DNA of 64,000 nucleotides from a bacterium (GTDB taxonomy: Bacteria > SAR324 > XYD2-FULL-50-16), in assembly GCA_024275165.1 (NCBI GenBank), contig JAJRZQ010000006.1, positions 62,001-126,000 of the forward strand, read 5' to 3'. Both the position numbers and the translations under genes were made by a program. Each line of letters opens with the position of its first letter. The stretch's first letter is position 1. Below the pieces are notes generated by a model. That model saw only the letters and a program-made list of their open reading frames with translations. It searched no databases and was not told the origin of the DNA. Of this stretch, positions 27,254 through 37,123 are shown piece after piece.

Positions 27254-27448
27254 TTACTCTAGGCTCAAAATCACTTGGGTCTTCGCTTTGGAGCAATTCT
27301 TTTTTTTCTTGGTATTGTCATCGCAAAAATCGCAGAGGTCACTCCCCCCGCAGGAACCCTTAAACCCACGGCCCACGAACAACACCCCGAGAGACATCCC
27401 TAAAACCGCCAAACTGAAAATAACCAAGGCCGCGATAAATTCTCCCAT
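27254..27448 (-). CDS. nqrM: NqrM, Na+-NQR maturation factor
   Basis: Small membrane protein required to assemble the Fe centre between NqrD and NqrE. The ATG at 27448, with AGGAGA upstream, gives 64 residues. One transmembrane segment (AALVIFSLAVLGMSLGVLFVG) is followed by the family hallmark KGSCGG and a cysteine pair CDFCDD; four Cys are typical of NqrM (DUF539). The basic C-terminal tail is longer than usual. It lies downstream of the nqr operon on the same strand and is flanked by two inverted repeat elements. Confidence 0.88.
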   Translation of the reverse strand: MGEFIAALVIFSLAVLGMSLGVLFVGRGFKGSCGGSDLCDFCDDNTKKKKNCSKAKTQVILSLE

Positions 27449-27469
27449 TGAGGGTCTCCTATACTTAAG

Positions 27470-27680
27470 CAACCTCTGAAAAACTTCTTGCCTACCGCTT
27501 GTTCAAGCGGTAGCTTCGTGCCCTTCGGGCTGATTATGGCCCTGGGGGCGCGTCGAGTTTTTCAGTCTTTTCGGTTGTGAATGAAACCCACAACCTCAAT
27601 GAAAAATCAATAAGTTCCACTTTTTGATTTGGCAAGGCATCCCCGCCTTGCTGGGAAACTCCGCGTTTTTCAGAGTTTCC
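27470..27680 (+). repeat. MITE-like dispersed repeat, copy B
   Basis: Full-length copy of about 211 bases with the terminal CTCTGAAAAAC inverted repeats. It also has the CTACCGCTTG-TT-CAAGCGGTAG palindrome and the GCCCTTCGGGC hairpin. CTTAA stands at both edges (27464-27468 and 27680-27684). It lies between apbE and nqrM and ends 22 bases before the nqrM start. Its right part is nearly identical to copy D, which is inverted on the far side of nqrM. Confidence 0.87.
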
Positions 27681-27706
27681 TTAAATTCTTTCTTATTTTA
27701 ACCGTT

Positions 27707-28750
27707 TCATTCATTTTTGTCTTTCTTTGTTTCTTGCGGCAAATAGGGAGCAAAGGCAGGAGAATGCGCCTCTTTCAACTCAGCCCCCTCCCAATAGAGC
27801 AAATAAACCGCCAGCTTTTGGCTTTTTGCCAGTTCCAGCCCCTTTTGCGCCCCTAAAACCATCATCGCCGTGGCCCAGGCATCGGCGGTCATGCAGCTCG
27901 AAGCAATCACCGTGGCAGAAGCGAGGGTGTGGGTCACCGGTTTCCCCTTTTGGGGGTCCATGGTGTGAGAATAGCGTTTTCCCCCGACCTCAAAGAAATT
28001 TCGGTAATCCCCACTGGTGGCCATTCCCACATTGCTCAAGGCCAGCCCTAAATACAGGCTCCGTCCTTGCGGGTCAGGCCGTTCGATCCCGATCCTCCAA
28101 GGTTTGTCCCCCTTGTTGCCCTTGACCTTGATCTCCCCACCGACTTCAACCATGTAATTCATAAAACCAAAGACCTCCAACAGCCCCGCGACCTCATCCA
28201 CCGCATAGCCCTTGGCCACCGCGGATAAATCAAGTTGCAGCAAGGGATCCATAACCCTCACCTCGCCTTGATCCATCCTAATTTTACTCAATCCAATATG
28301 GGCCTTTGCCCTTTGAATCGCCGCTGAAGAGGGCAACCCATGGCGGGTCGCCTTACCAAACCCCCAAAGCTCCACCAAGGGACCCACGGTAATATCCAAA
28401 GCCCCCTCAGACAAGGCACCGACCCGTAAGCCCTCTGCAATGACCGTCATGGTCTCAGGGCTAAAATGAAAGCTCGTTTTTTTGTGGTTTGAATTAAATC
28501 GACTCAGTTCAGAGGTCTCTTGATAAGTCGACATCTTCCCTTCGATCTGCGCTAAAAGCTGGTCTACCAGTTTTTGCATTGCTCCTGCCTTTGGGGCCGA
28601 AGCGCCAGCAAGATATTTGAGGGAGTAACTCGTGCCCATGCTGGCCCCTTTGAGCTCAACCAGCTCAGGGCCAGGGGGACGCTTCTCCTCACAACCCAAA
28701 AGGAACAGCAAGGAGACAAGCAAAGGAAAAAATCTAACCGCCAAAATCAT
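27707..28750 (-). CDS. apbE: FAD:protein FMN transferase
   Basis: Attaches FMN covalently to Thr of NqrB and NqrC in the periplasm, using FAD and Mg2+. The precursor has a lipoprotein signal, [19 protein letters not shown], with lipobox LLGC. Family motifs include [71 protein letters not shown] and [12 protein letters not shown]. It has 347 residues, normal for ApbE. The 5' end overlaps nqrF by 17 bases, so it belongs to the nqr operon and probably matures this complex. Confidence 0.96.
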   Translation of the reverse strand: MILAVRFFPLLVSLLFLLGCEEKRPPGPELVELKGASMGTSYSLKYLAGASAPKAGAMQKLVDQLLAQIEGKMSTYQETSELSRFNSNHKKTSFHFSPETMTVIAEGLRVGALSEGALDITVGPLVELWGFGKATRHGLPSSAAIQRAKAHIGLSKIRMDQGEVRVMDPLLQLDLSAVAKGYAVDEVAGLLEVFGFMNYMVEVGGEIKVKGNKGDKPWRIGIERPDPQGRSLYLGLALSNVGMATSGDYRNFFEVGGKRYSHTMDPQKGKPVTHTLASATVIASSCMTADAWATAMMVLGAQKGLELAKSQKLAVYLLYWEGAELKEAHSPAFAPYLPQETKKDKNE

Positions 28751-29954
28751 CCAACAAGATGTTTTCAGGCTCTACCCCGAGGCTCAGCAGCATCTCAATC
28801 ACGGCCTTATTCATCATGGGGGGGCCACACATATAATATTCACAATCTTCCGGCGCCGGATGATTCTTTAAATATTCCTCCAGCAACACATGATGAATAA
28901 ATCCGGTCAAACCCTTCCAATTGTCTTCCGGCAAGGGATCGGAAAGAGCGACATGCCAACTGAAATTATCAAACTGCTGGGCCAATCCGTCGAAATCCTC
29001 AACATAGAACATCTCCCGCTTCGAGCGGGCACCATACCAAAAAGAGATCTTTCGTTTCGAATGCAGCCTTTTCAACTGATCAAAGATATGACTGCGCATG
29101 GGGGCCATCCCGGCCCCTCCACCGATAAATACCATCTCCGCGTCGGTTTCCTTGGCAAAAAACTCGCCATAGGGACCAGAAATCGTTACCTGATCCCCGG
29201 GCTTCAGGTTAAAGATGTAACTCGACATCTGCCCCGGGGGAACCGTCGGGTTATTGGGCGGAGGGCTGGCAATGCGCACATTGAGCATGATAATCCCCTT
29301 TTCCTCAGGGTAACTCGCCATGGAATAGGCACGCAATACCGGCTCTTCGACCACCGATTTATACTGCCAGAGGTTGAATTTATCCCAATCGGATCGATAT
29401 TCTTCTTCTACATCAAAGTCTTTATAATCCGCCACATGGGGTGGGGCTTCAATCTGAATATAACCACCGGCGCGAAAGTCTACATGCTCGTCTGGTGGCA
29501 ACTCCAACACCAATTCCTTGATAAAGGTCGCTACATTGTGATTGCTGCGTACCTTGCATTCCCATTTTTTAACCTCCAAGGCCTCGGGATTAACCTCAAT
29601 CACCATATCTCGTTTCACCGCCACTTGGCAGGCGAGCCGCTCCCCGGAACGCGCTTCTTTTTTAGTAATCAGGCTCAGTTCAGTGGGGAGAATATCTCCA
29701 CCGCCTGCGGTTACGATGCAGCGACACTGACCACAGGTCCCCCCGCCACCACAAGCGGAAGCCAAAAAAATACCCTCGCTGGCCAAGGTGTTTAAGAGCT
29801 TTTCGCCCGCTGCAACGAGAATGTTTTTTTCCCCGTTGATTTTGATCTTAATTTCGCCGCTTGCCACCAAACGCGATTTGGCCAGGAGGATGATAAATAC
29901 CAAGGCCAGCACGATACTGGTAAACATGACGACGCCCAATAGGATCTGAGTCAT
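28734..29954 (-). CDS. nqrF: Na+-NQR subunit F (NADH entry)
   Basis: NADH dehydrogenase subunit of the sodium-pumping quinone reductase. An N-terminal membrane helix (residues 3-25) is followed by a [2Fe-2S] domain with ligands Cys68, Cys74, Cys77 ([10 protein letters not shown]) and Cys109. The FAD domain has RAYSMASYP, and the NADH domain has [19 protein letters not shown] plus [14 protein letters not shown] near the end. At 406 residues all motifs are intact. It overlaps apbE by 17 bases and follows nqrE by 22 bases. Confidence 0.98.
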   Translation of the reverse strand: MTQILLGVVMFTSIVLALVFIILLAKSRLVASGEIKIKINGEKNILVAAGEKLLNTLASEGIFLASACGGGGTCGQCRCIVTAGGGDILPTELSLITKKEARSGERLACQVAVKRDMVIEVNPEALEVKKWECKVRSNHNVATFIKELVLELPPDEHVDFRAGGYIQIEAPPHVADYKDFDVEEEYRSDWDKFNLWQYKSVVEEPVLRAYSMASYPEEKGIIMLNVRIASPPPNNPTVPPGQMSSYIFNLKPGDQVTISGPYGEFFAKETDAEMVFIGGGAGMAPMRSHIFDQLKRLHSKRKISFWYGARSKREMFYVEDFDGLAQQFDNFSWHVALSDPLPEDNWKGLTGFIHHVLLEEYLKNHPAPEDCEYYMCGPPMMNKAVIEMLLSLGVEPENILLDDFGG

Positions 29955-29976
29955 GATCGATCTTTAGCTGAAGTGT

Positions 29977-30588
29977 TTAAAGCTGGATGCCCGAAAAGGA
30001 CATGAAAGCCATCGCCATCAGTCCCACGGAAATAAAAGTAATCCCTAAGCCCTTGAGCCCAACGGGGACATCCGAATATTTTTGTTTTTCCCTAATCCCC
30101 GCCAAGGCCACGATAGCCAAGGCCCAACTCGCGCCCGAGCCCACCCCGTAAACCACGGACTCGCCAAAGTTGTAATCTCGCTCTACCATAAATAAGCTCC
30201 CTGCCAAAATAACACAGTTCACCGTGATCAGAGGGAGAAAAATACCCAAGGCCTGGTAGAGGGCCGGGAAAAAACGATCTAAGGTCATCTCTAAGATTTG
30301 CACAATCGCGGCAATCACCCCGATATAAGAAATAAAACCTAAAAAGCTCAAATCCGTATTGGGTAGCCCTGCCCAGGCCAAGGCCCCCTCTTTGAGCACC
30401 AGAGAATAGATTAGGTTATTGACAGGTACCGTAATCGCCTGCACCAAAATAACCGCAATCCCCAATCCCATCGAGGTCTCAACTTTTTTGGAGACCGCCA
30501 AAAAGGAACACATGCCCAGGAAAAACGCCAGGGCCATGTTTTCGATAAATAAGGACTTAATAAATAATGAAAGATAATGTTCGGCCAT
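29977..30588 (-). CDS. nqrE: Na+-NQR subunit E
   Basis: Inner-membrane subunit (203 residues, six membrane segments) homologous to NqrD, with which it holds an intramembrane Fe centre. Characteristic stretches are [33 protein letters not shown] and [20 protein letters not shown]; the Cys in each half match the metal-binding positions of the family. It starts 2 bases after nqrD ends. NqrE and RnfA/E are relatives; the neighbouring NqrA, B, C and F settle the NQR identity. Confidence 0.97.
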   Translation of the reverse strand: MAEHYLSLFIKSLFIENMALAFFLGMCSFLAVSKKVETSMGLGIAVILVQAITVPVNNLIYSLVLKEGALAWAGLPNTDLSFLGFISYIGVIAAIVQILEMTLDRFFPALYQALGIFLPLITVNCVILAGSLFMVERDYNFGESVVYGVGSGASWALAIVALAGIREKQKYSDVPVGLKGLGITFISVGLMAMAFMSFSGIQL

Positions 30589-30590
30589 GG

Positions 30591-31217
30591 CTATTCCTTT
30601 TCCACCTGTTCAGGCTTGTAGGTACGCAAAGCCCAAATCAACAGACCAATAATAAAAAAGGCGGAGGGCGGCAGGATCATCAAGCCGTTGACCGTGTACC
30701 AACCCCCCTCGGTGGTGGGGGTTAAAATGTTATGCCCAAAAAGTTTACCGGAACCCGCAAGCTCGCGGATCGCGCCCACGACAAAAAGTAATGTCGAGTA
30801 ACCCAATCCGTTGCCGATCCCATCTAAAAAACTCAACAAGGGGGGGTTTTTCATGGCAAAGGCCTCGGCCCTGCCCATGACAATACAGTTGGTGATGATC
30901 AAGCCCACAAATACCGAAAGCTGTTTGGAAATACTAAAGGCATAGGCTTTTAAAACCTGATCTACCACAATCACCAAACTGGCAATGATGGTCATCTGCA
31001 CGATGATCCGAATGCTGTTGGGGATCTGGTTGCGAATAGCGCTGATAAACAAGTTGGAAAAAGCAGTCACAAAGATCAGCGCGACGCTCATGGCCGCGAC
31101 CGTCTCTAACTTGCTGGTTACGGCAAGGGCGGAGCAGATGCCCAACACTTGCAGCATAATCGGGTTGTTGGCTAAAATAGGGTCTAACAAGACCCGTTTA
31201 GGGGTCAACTCAGCCAT
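30591..31217 (-). CDS. nqrD: Na+-NQR subunit D
   Basis: Membrane subunit of 208 residues with six hydrophobic segments, paired with NqrE. The start at 31217 ([20 protein letters not shown]) has the strong site AGAGGAG; a longer frame to 31271 only overlaps nqrC. Conserved stretches include [16 protein letters not shown] and [17 protein letters not shown]. The family Cys residues in each half are present. The start overlaps the nqrC stop by 8 bases. Confidence 0.97.
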   Translation of the reverse strand: MAELTPKRVLLDPILANNPIMLQVLGICSALAVTSKLETVAAMSVALIFVTAFSNLFISAIRNQIPNSIRIIVQMTIIASLVIVVDQVLKAYAFSISKQLSVFVGLIITNCIVMGRAEAFAMKNPPLLSFLDGIGNGLGYSTLLFVVGAIRELAGSGKLFGHNILTPTTEGGWYTVNGLMILPPSAFFIIGLLIWALRTYKPEQVEKE

Positions 31218-31986
31218 GGGTTTCTCCTCTTGTACGGAAGTTACGCAAAAAGGGAGCAAAGCCCTCTTCACCCAACCAGTAACGGATTAGGTTGTTGACG
31301 CCGCGAGTCGTCAAGGTCGCGCCGCCCAAGCCGTCCATTGTGGTTATGGCACCGGGTCGATTGGGATCAACCCGACCTTTGATAACGCGAATCGCCAACT
31401 GGTCATTTTGATAAATATGCTTGCCGAGCCAGCGGTTTTTCCACAGAGGGTTTTCCACCTCGCCGCCTAGGCCCGGGGTCTCACCATGGTCGTAAAAGGT
31501 AACGCCCTTCACCGTGTTGCCGTCTCCGCTCAGCGCGACAAAGGCATACATGGTAGACCACAACCCCTTTCCATAAACGGGTAGGATCAGAGTTTCAATG
31601 CGGTCGCCCTGCTTGACCAGGTAAACCTTAGCGAGCCGAGAACGACTGCGGATCTTTGCGATATCCTTATCCGCGGGAATGCTCTCTATGAGTTCCGGGT
31701 TTTTCATCGCCGCGCGAGGGTCAAAGGTGGTCGGGTCCATTTGATCGGTAAAGTGATCGGTATCCAAATCCACCAAACGAGGCTCAATCTGCTCAAAGAG
31801 CTTTTCTATATCGCCCCCAGGGACCATCAAGCCCGCCGCCTCTAAGATGTTTTTTTTCTCTTCGAGGGCCTTGTTCCGCTCTTGCAAGGGTTTTAAGGCC
31901 ACGACCGAACTGGAAACCAAGACCGCGCAAACAATACAGAGTACCGTCGCAACGAGGAGGGTTCGACTAACGGAGTCCTTATGCAT
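31210..31986 (-). CDS. nqrC: Na+-NQR subunit C (covalent FMN)
   Basis: Periplasm-facing FMN carrier with one N-terminal transmembrane helix (about 10-30). The FMN-binding domain contains [14 protein letters not shown] and [13 protein letters not shown]. The flavinylation site is [10 protein letters not shown] at residues 218-227. The Ser often found before the GAT core is Gly here; Thr224 is the likely flavinylated residue. The product has 258 residues. It overlaps both nqrB and nqrD by 8 bases, showing translational coupling through the operon. Confidence 0.97.
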   Translation of the reverse strand: MHKDSVSRTLLVATVLCIVCAVLVSSSVVALKPLQERNKALEEKKNILEAAGLMVPGGDIEKLFEQIEPRLVDLDTDHFTDQMDPTTFDPRAAMKNPELIESIPADKDIAKIRSRSRLAKVYLVKQGDRIETLILPVYGKGLWSTMYAFVALSGDGNTVKGVTFYDHGETPGLGGEVENPLWKNRWLGKHIYQNDQLAIRVIKGRVDPNRPGAITTMDGLGGATLTTRGVNNLIRYWLGEEGFAPFLRNFRTRGETHG

Positions 31987-33187
31987 GGCGTAAAGCCCTC
32001 CTTTTGATATTCGCCTTTAAAACGAAGTGGTCGATGACGGGGGCAAAGATATTGCCAAACAAAATCGCCAGCATCATCCCTTCAGGGAAGGCGGGATTAA
32101 CCACCCGCACCAGCAGCACCATGACCCCGATTAAAAATCCGTAATAAAATTGCCCCTTTTGGGTCATGGCCGCGCTGACCGGATCGGTGGCCATATAAAC
32201 CGCGCCAAAGGCAAAACCGCCCAAAACCAAATGCCAGATAAAAGGCAAGGCAAACATGGGGTTGGTGGCGCTACCGATTTCGTTGAAAATAAAACTCATG
32301 GTCATGCCGCCGAGCAGCACGCTTAAAATAATACGCCAGCTACCGATTCCCGTAGCGATCAGCACCAGGGCCCCAAAAAGACAACCCAAGGCACTGGTTT
32401 CCCCCATGGAACCGGGAATAAAACCGATAAAGGCATCCGACCACCTGACGCTCTGCTCTAAAGCCGAAAGCCCTCCGCTAGCGGCGATGCTGAGCGGGGT
32501 CGCCCCGGAAAAACCGTCCACGGCAGTCCAAATCTGATCCCCTGAGATGGAAGCGGGGTAAGCAAAGAATAAAAAGGCCCGGCCCGTCAAGGCGGGGTTC
32601 ATGAAGTTTTTGCCCGTACCGCCAAAAACCTCTTTCCCGATCACCACCCCAAAACTAACGCCTAGGGCAACCTGCCATAAGGGCATGGTCGGGGGAAGGA
32701 TCAAGGGAAACAGCATTCCGGTGACTAAAAAACCTTCATTCACCTCATGGCCTCGTACAGAGGCAAAAATCACCTCCCAAAAACCACCGACAATATGCAC
32801 CACCAAAAAGATGGGCACAAACCAAGCAAGGCCGTGCAGTAGATTGTCATAGATGCTGGTAGGGTCAAAACCGACCCCCAGGGCGCTGAGCAGGCTGCCG
32901 CGCCACCCCTCGATTTCGCCCAAGCCCATTCCGGTTAAGGCTTGATTGGCTTGCAGCCCCGTATTATAGACCGCCATGATAATGCAAATTTGCAACGCGA
33001 TGATGACGGTAAACATCAAGCGTTTTAAGTCCAGGCCATCTCGCACATGGGTTTTGCCTTGAGTGACATCACCAGGAGTGAACAAAAGCGTATCTGCCAT
33101 TTCATAAAGGGCATATAGCTTTTCATACTTTCCACCCTTGCTTACATGTGGATGAACCCGATCCAAGAGGTCGCGCAGAAATTTCAT
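31979..33187 (-). CDS. nqrB: Na+-NQR subunit B (covalent FMN, sodium channel)
   Basis: Main membrane subunit of 402 residues with about ten hydrophobic segments, carrying covalent FMN, riboflavin and the sodium path. The FMN site [10 protein letters not shown] is present. Other family stretches include [22 protein letters not shown] and [14 protein letters not shown]. It starts one base after nqrA ends and overlaps nqrC by 8 bases. All features look functional. Confidence 0.98.
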   Translation of the reverse strand: MKFLRDLLDRVHPHVSKGGKYEKLYALYEMADTLLFTPGDVTQGKTHVRDGLDLKRLMFTVIIALQICIIMAVYNTGLQANQALTGMGLGEIEGWRGSLLSALGVGFDPTSIYDNLLHGLAWFVPIFLVVHIVGGFWEVIFASVRGHEVNEGFLVTGMLFPLILPPTMPLWQVALGVSFGVVIGKEVFGGTGKNFMNPALTGRAFLFFAYPASISGDQIWTAVDGFSGATPLSIAASGGLSALEQSVRWSDAFIGFIPGSMGETSALGCLFGALVLIATGIGSWRIILSVLLGGMTMSFIFNEIGSATNPMFALPFIWHLVLGGFAFGAVYMATDPVSAAMTQKGQFYYGFLIGVMVLLVRVVNPAFPEGMMLAILFGNIFAPVIDHFVLKANIKRRALRHA

Positions 33188-34537
33188 CTAGCCTTCCTTT
33201 TCAATGATCGTCAAATTTTCCCTTAAAAGAGGGCCGAAGTCGGTTTTGCCTGTATCCACGAAGGTGCAAAGAGCCAAGTCCTCTTCATCGAGTTCCAAGC
33301 AACCTAAGTCTTGGGCTTGATCGGTGTCCTTCATGACCAAAGCCCGCAGCAAATAAGTGGGTTCAATATCCAAGGGCATCACCGCCTCAAACATCCCCGT
33401 GGGCACAATGGCGCGAGGGCTGCCCTCGGTGCTGGTCGTAAAGGCCTTGGATAAAAACCGGCCATAGGGGCCCGAAGCAAAGGCCATGCTGACCGAGAAT
33501 TTGGTAAACCCCGGGGCTTGCCAGCCCATAAAAACCCGCTCTCTCCCTTCTGCCAGAGCCGTTACCTGCAAACTAAAGCGACCTAGATAAGCCAGTTCCC
33601 CTTGAGCTTGATGCCCCCAAAAAGGAGAGCCGGAAATGACCCGATTCTCTCCAACGCTCAACTCCCCTTGAGTGAGTTGATCCAAGTTGGCGCCAATTCG
33701 GGTGCGCAGCAAACGAGGCTCTTTCACTTGGGGCCCCGCCAAGGAGACCACTCGGTCCGTAAAGAGTTTACCGCTTTGAAAGAGATGGCCGATGGCGATA
33801 GCGTCTTGATAATTCAAGTACCAAACGCTTTTGTCGTGATGAACGGGGTCTAAAAAATGAATGTGGGTGCCGCTCAAACCGGCGGGGTGCTTGCCGGCGA
33901 ACTTAACCGGGGTAACACCCGGTAAACGCACCGTAGGGGCCCATGCCCCCCCGCCGTAGCAGAGGTAAGTCTTGCCCTGGGTAAGCTTTTTCAAAACCAT
34001 CAGGCCCCGGCAAAAGGCCTCGGTCTGCTCTAAAAGGTAATGGGTCGGATCCGCCGCGAGAGGGTTGGTATCCATGGCGTTGACAAAAATCGCCGCGGGA
34101 ATCGCCTCCACCGCCGGGGACTTCGAAAAGGGACGGGTTCGCAAGGCGGTCCACAAACCCGATTCAATCAGTTGTTTGCGTACCGTAGCGGGGTCGAGCT
34201 TTTCGATTTCCTTGTCATCGAAAGCGGGAAAGGTCACTTCTTCTTCTTGCCGGCTTAAGTCAATCACTACGCTCAACAGGGCTCGCTTCTCCCCTCGGTT
34301 GATGGCGCTGACCTTCCCCCCGCCTGGAGAGGTAAACATCACGCCGGGATTTTTTTTATCCTCAAAAAGGGGCTGACCCTTTTTCACGCTATCGCCGACC
34401 TGCACCAGCATAGTCGGCTTCATCCCATTGTAGTCCGGGCCCAAAAGGGCTACCTGCGAGACTTGGCGCCCCGAAGAAATCGTTTGAGTGGGTTTGCCTG
34501 TAATGGGCAGGTCCAGGCCTTTTTTGATCTTGATCAT
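33188..34537 (-). CDS. nqrA: Na+-NQR subunit A
   Basis: First gene of the operon, encoding the cytoplasmic, membrane-associated subunit (449 residues) near the quinone site. Typical segments are [49 protein letters not shown] and [28 protein letters not shown]. It has AAGG upstream of the ATG. The complex oxidises NADH, reduces ubiquinone and exports Na+, which suggests a sodium-using, often aquatic, way of life. The promoter should lie in 34538-34700, but I could not fix it. Confidence 0.97.
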   Translation of the reverse strand: MIKIKKGLDLPITGKPTQTISSGRQVSQVALLGPDYNGMKPTMLVQVGDSVKKGQPLFEDKKNPGVMFTSPGGGKVSAINRGEKRALLSVVIDLSRQEEEVTFPAFDDKEIEKLDPATVRKQLIESGLWTALRTRPFSKSPAVEAIPAAIFVNAMDTNPLAADPTHYLLEQTEAFCRGLMVLKKLTQGKTYLCYGGGAWAPTVRLPGVTPVKFAGKHPAGLSGTHIHFLDPVHHDKSVWYLNYQDAIAIGHLFQSGKLFTDRVVSLAGPQVKEPRLLRTRIGANLDQLTQGELSVGENRVISGSPFWGHQAQGELAYLGRFSLQVTALAEGRERVFMGWQAPGFTKFSVSMAFASGPYGRFLSKAFTTSTEGSPRAIVPTGMFEAVMPLDIEPTYLLRALVMKDTDQAQDLGCLELDEEDLALCTFVDTGKTDFGPLLRENLTIIEKEG

Positions 34538-34802
34538 ATTGCCTTAATCCAATAGTCACGCATCCATTGCGGAGATTAGTCTCCAATTTAAGCATAGCTT
34601 CATAGAAAAAAAAAGAACAAACTCGGCCAGAAACTGAAGTTTTTCCCCTTCTTTTCTCTTTTTGTTCTAAGTTGCATAGGCCTTATTCGTCTCAAAAACG
34701 GAAAAAGACCTCCTGCCAGCTTGTGCTTTGCAAAGTGGTTCCACTGCACTAAAGTGGAACAGAAACCGATGCTTAGCACCGGATACAGCAAATTGCAAAT
34801 TA
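34538..34802. promoter_or_regulatory. Intergenic region between nqrA and the ABC permease
   Basis: This 265-base divergent gap is AT-rich next to nqrA. It includes a small GGAGA-TTAG-TCTCC hairpin at 34571-34584. Further on, GTTCCACT (34738-34745) pairs with AGTGGAAC (34753-34760) across 7 bases, a candidate operator or stem-loop. I found no convincing -35/-10 pair. No protein-coding gene is supported here. Confidence 0.4.
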
Positions 34803-35657
34803 ATGAATCTGAATATTCAAAAAATCATCGACTCTTCCAAGGTTCAAGGAACCCTATTGCAGATTCTGCTTTTTACCCTTGCTTTAGCCACCTTGGCCCC
34901 TTTATGGGTCATGGCCGTAACCAGTTTGATCTCCGGCGCGGGGGAATTGTGACTCCATTCTTTTTGGCCCAACCTCAAAGATTTAACCTGGAAAAACTAC
35001 AGCGAAGTTTGGACAGAGGGAAATTTTGGAATCTATTTTTTCAACAGCCTCATCGTCACCTTAGCCATCACCCTGTTCAACCTGCTCTTTGATTCTCTGG
35101 CGGCCTATGCCCTAGCCCGGAGAGAGTTCCCCCTCAAGGGGCCCTTGATGGTGCTGATCTTAGCGAAATTGATGATCCCCGCCGCTGTTTTGATGGTCCC
35201 GACCTTTGTCTTAATCAAGGGGATGGGGCTCTACGATAGCCACTTGGCCCTGATTTTACCGATGGTAGCAGAGACCTTCGGGATTTTTTTACTCCGCCAA
35301 TACATGCTCAGCCTACCCAAGGAGTTGGAAGAAGCGGCAAGGCTGGAAGGAGCATCGGACTTTTATATCTTTTTCACCTTGATTCTCCCCCTCTGCCGAC
35401 CCGCCTTGGCCGTGGTCGCCATCCATTCGGTGCTGGTGAGTTGGAATGCCTATATCTACCCCTTAATCCTCACCAGTTCCGACAGCATGCGCACCCTTCC
35501 CCTAGGAATCGCCTTTTACCGGGCAAGCCACGCGGGGGTGGACGCGGGGCACCTGATGGCGGGCAGCATGATCGCCAGCCTGCCGGTGATTTTGACTTTT
35601 TTGGTTTTTCAAAAACAGATCATCAAGGGCCTCACCCAAGGCGCGGTAAAGGGCTGA
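34803..35657 (+). pseudogene. Sugar-type ABC permease (MalG-like) with in-frame TGA
   Basis: The frame from the ATG at 34803 starts MNLNIQKIIDSSKVQGTLLQ and encodes TM1. It stops at TGA 34950-34952 (codon 50) and continues in the same frame with LHSFWPNLKDLTWKNYSEVW. The rest is a full binding-protein-dependent permease. It has the EAA loop KELEEAARLEGASDFYIFFTLILPLCRPAL and several membrane spans, ending at 35657. Joined, it would be 284 residues, the family norm. One change such as TGG or CGA to TGA explains it. No receptor, partner permease or ATPase is adjacent, so it is an orphan remnant. Confidence 0.8.
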
Positions 35658-35661
35658 ACCC

Positions 35662-36162
35662 ATGGAAGGCTTAGGGGAGTTTTTCTACGCCACCGAAGGG
35701 GAGGCCATTCAACATTATCTATTAAGCTTCGGGGCCTGGGCCGCGGCAGTGAGTTTCGCCTTGATGCTCTTGCAGGCCTTGATCGCCCCCTTGCCTGCCT
35801 TTGCGGTCACCTTAGGCAACGGGCTTTTATTCGGCTTCTTTTGGGGTGGATGTTTAAGCCTGCTCAGCGGAGTGGCGGCCGCTTTTTTGGGCTATGAACT
35901 GGCTCGGGCCTTAGGCCGGGGTTGGGTTCAGGGCAAATTGGGCGAAAAAAGGTTTTTGCAGGCGCGGCGCTGGGTCGAGCGCTGGGGAATCGGGGCCTTG
36001 GTGGCCCTGCGCTTGATCCCCTTTCTCCCCTTCGACCCCTTGAGTTATTTCCTGGGTTTAAGCCCCATGAGTCGGCGGAGCTTTCTGCTTGCCAACCTAG
36101 TGGGGCAAGCGCCGGGGGCTTTTTTCTACGCTGGGGTGGGGGCAGGGCTGGCACAATTTTAG
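35662..36162 (+). CDS. TVP38/TMEM64 (DedA-related) membrane protein
   Basis: A 166-residue inner-membrane protein of the VTT domain superfamily. It has four or five hydrophobic segments and the family core pattern: a glycine-rich early segment (VTLGNGLLFGFFWGGCLSLLSG), then WGIGALVALRLIPFLPFDPL, the Gly-Arg-Pro re-entrant loop motif. Family members are linked to lipid scrambling or flippase activity. It starts 5 bases after the broken permease, so it may depend on that promoter. It is a little shorter than usual (about 200), mainly at the N-terminus. Confidence 0.85.
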   Translation: MEGLGEFFYATEGEAIQHYLLSFGAWAAAVSFALMLLQALIAPLPAFAVTLGNGLLFGFFWGGCLSLLSGVAAAFLGYELARALGRGWVQGKLGEKRFLQARRWVERWGIGALVALRLIPFLPFDPLSYFLGLSPMSRRSFLLANLVGQAPGAFFYAGVGAGLAQF

Positions 36163-36260
36163 ATGCCGCTGGATCATTCCTGGCTGCCGGAAACCTTGCC
36201 TTGAGGCACAGGAACTCACTAAAAATAAAAAGCCGCGCAGCCGCAAGGCCCCAAAAACCT

Positions 36261-36497
36261 CTAGCCCTGCCCCCTCTGCCGGCAAGCTTGAGAACAATAA
36301 AGCTTCCCGCCTTTTTTCAAACTCTCCTCTTCCTTGACCCAGGTGCCGCAGACCGTACATGGCACTAATTTGTTTTCTTTTTTGATCTCCGGCCTGGGGG
36401 CGCCAAAAAGACTCCGCAACTTTTTGCGCGCCAGCGCCTTGACCAGCCGATAGCCGAAATACAAAGCAACGATAAAAATAAAAATCTTAATCAACAT
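36261..36497 (-). CDS. PP0621-family membrane-anchored zinc-ribbon protein
   Basis: A protein of 78 residues. One N-terminal transmembrane helix (LIKIFIFIVALYFGYRLV) is followed by a basic stretch and a zinc ribbon CTVCGTWVKEEE with a second half LYCSQACR. This matches the small PP0621-type proteins of Gram-negative bacteria, function unknown. Its 5' end overlaps the trpF stop by 7 bases, so it rides at the end of the trpDCF transcript. Confidence 0.75.
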   Translation of the reverse strand: MLIKIFIFIVALYFGYRLVKALARKKLRSLFGAPRPEIKKENKLVPCTVCGTWVKEEESLKKGGKLYCSQACRQRGQG

Positions 36498-37123
36498 GGA
36501 AGCCGACCCAGGTTTTGCAGCAATTGGGCCAGCAAGGCAAAATCCTTGATCCCCGGGGATTCTTCCACTCCGCTCGAAAGATCCAATCCGTAAAGTTGTA
36601 CCGCCCGCGTCGCCCGCACTACATTTCCCGGGGTCAGCCCCCCCGCCAAGATCACCTTGCAGCGCAGGCTTGCCGCTTGAGCCAAAGACCAGTCAAAGGG
36701 TTTCCCCATGCCCCCGACCCCTTGATCCGAATAAGCGTCGAGCAGCACAAACTCCAGCCCCAAGGCCTCAATCTCGGCTAAATCCCCCGCCTCTTTCACC
36801 CTCAAGGCCTTCAACCAGGAAACCCCGACCCGGTCCAACTCATCCAAATAGGCACGCCCCTCAGAGCCATGCAATTGCGCCAATCCCAAGCCCGTGGTTT
36901 GCATGATCTCAATCAGGCGATCTAAAGGCTGATCCACAAAAACCCCTACGGACTGCTGCAAAGGCCCCACGGCCCGCGCCAAGCGTTTCAGTTGGGCCAC
37001 TTCCACATGACGGGGCGATGCGGCATGGTGGATAAAGCCCACCGCGTCAATCGCCAAGTTCGCCGCTGCCTTAACCTGTTGGACCTGGGTAAAGCCGCAA
37101 ATTTTTAAACGAGGCAAACTCAT
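36491..37123 (-). CDS. trpF: Phosphoribosylanthranilate isomerase
   Basis: Third step of tryptophan synthesis, an Amadori rearrangement in a TIM barrel. The catalytic Cys is in RLKICGFTQ near the start, and the Asp is in LLDAYSDQGVGGMGKPFDW. ILAGGLTPGNV and GLDLSSGVEESPGIKD form the phosphate-binding end. At 210 residues it is normal. It is a separate gene, not fused to trpC, and overlaps trpC by 4 bases. Confidence 0.96.
   Translation of the reverse strand: MSLPRLKICGFTQVQQVKAAANLAIDAVGFIHHAASPRHVEVAQLKRLARAVGPLQQSVGVFVDQPLDRLIEIMQTTGLGLAQLHGSEGRAYLDELDRVGVSWLKALRVKEAGDLAEIEALGLEFVLLDAYSDQGVGGMGKPFDWSLAQAASLRCKVILAGGLTPGNVVRATRAVQLYGLDLSSGVEESPGIKDFALLAQLLQNLGRLPC

Noticed and set aside
28890-29795. 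Long plus-strand ORF (301 codons) opposite nqrF
   Set aside because: It is the antisense shadow of a clearly conserved nqrF and its translation matches no family.
34950-34952. TGA as a recoded Trp or Sec codon
   Set aside because: TGA ends several normal genes here (znuC, znuB), and no Sec-type context or catalytic site is present in a permease.
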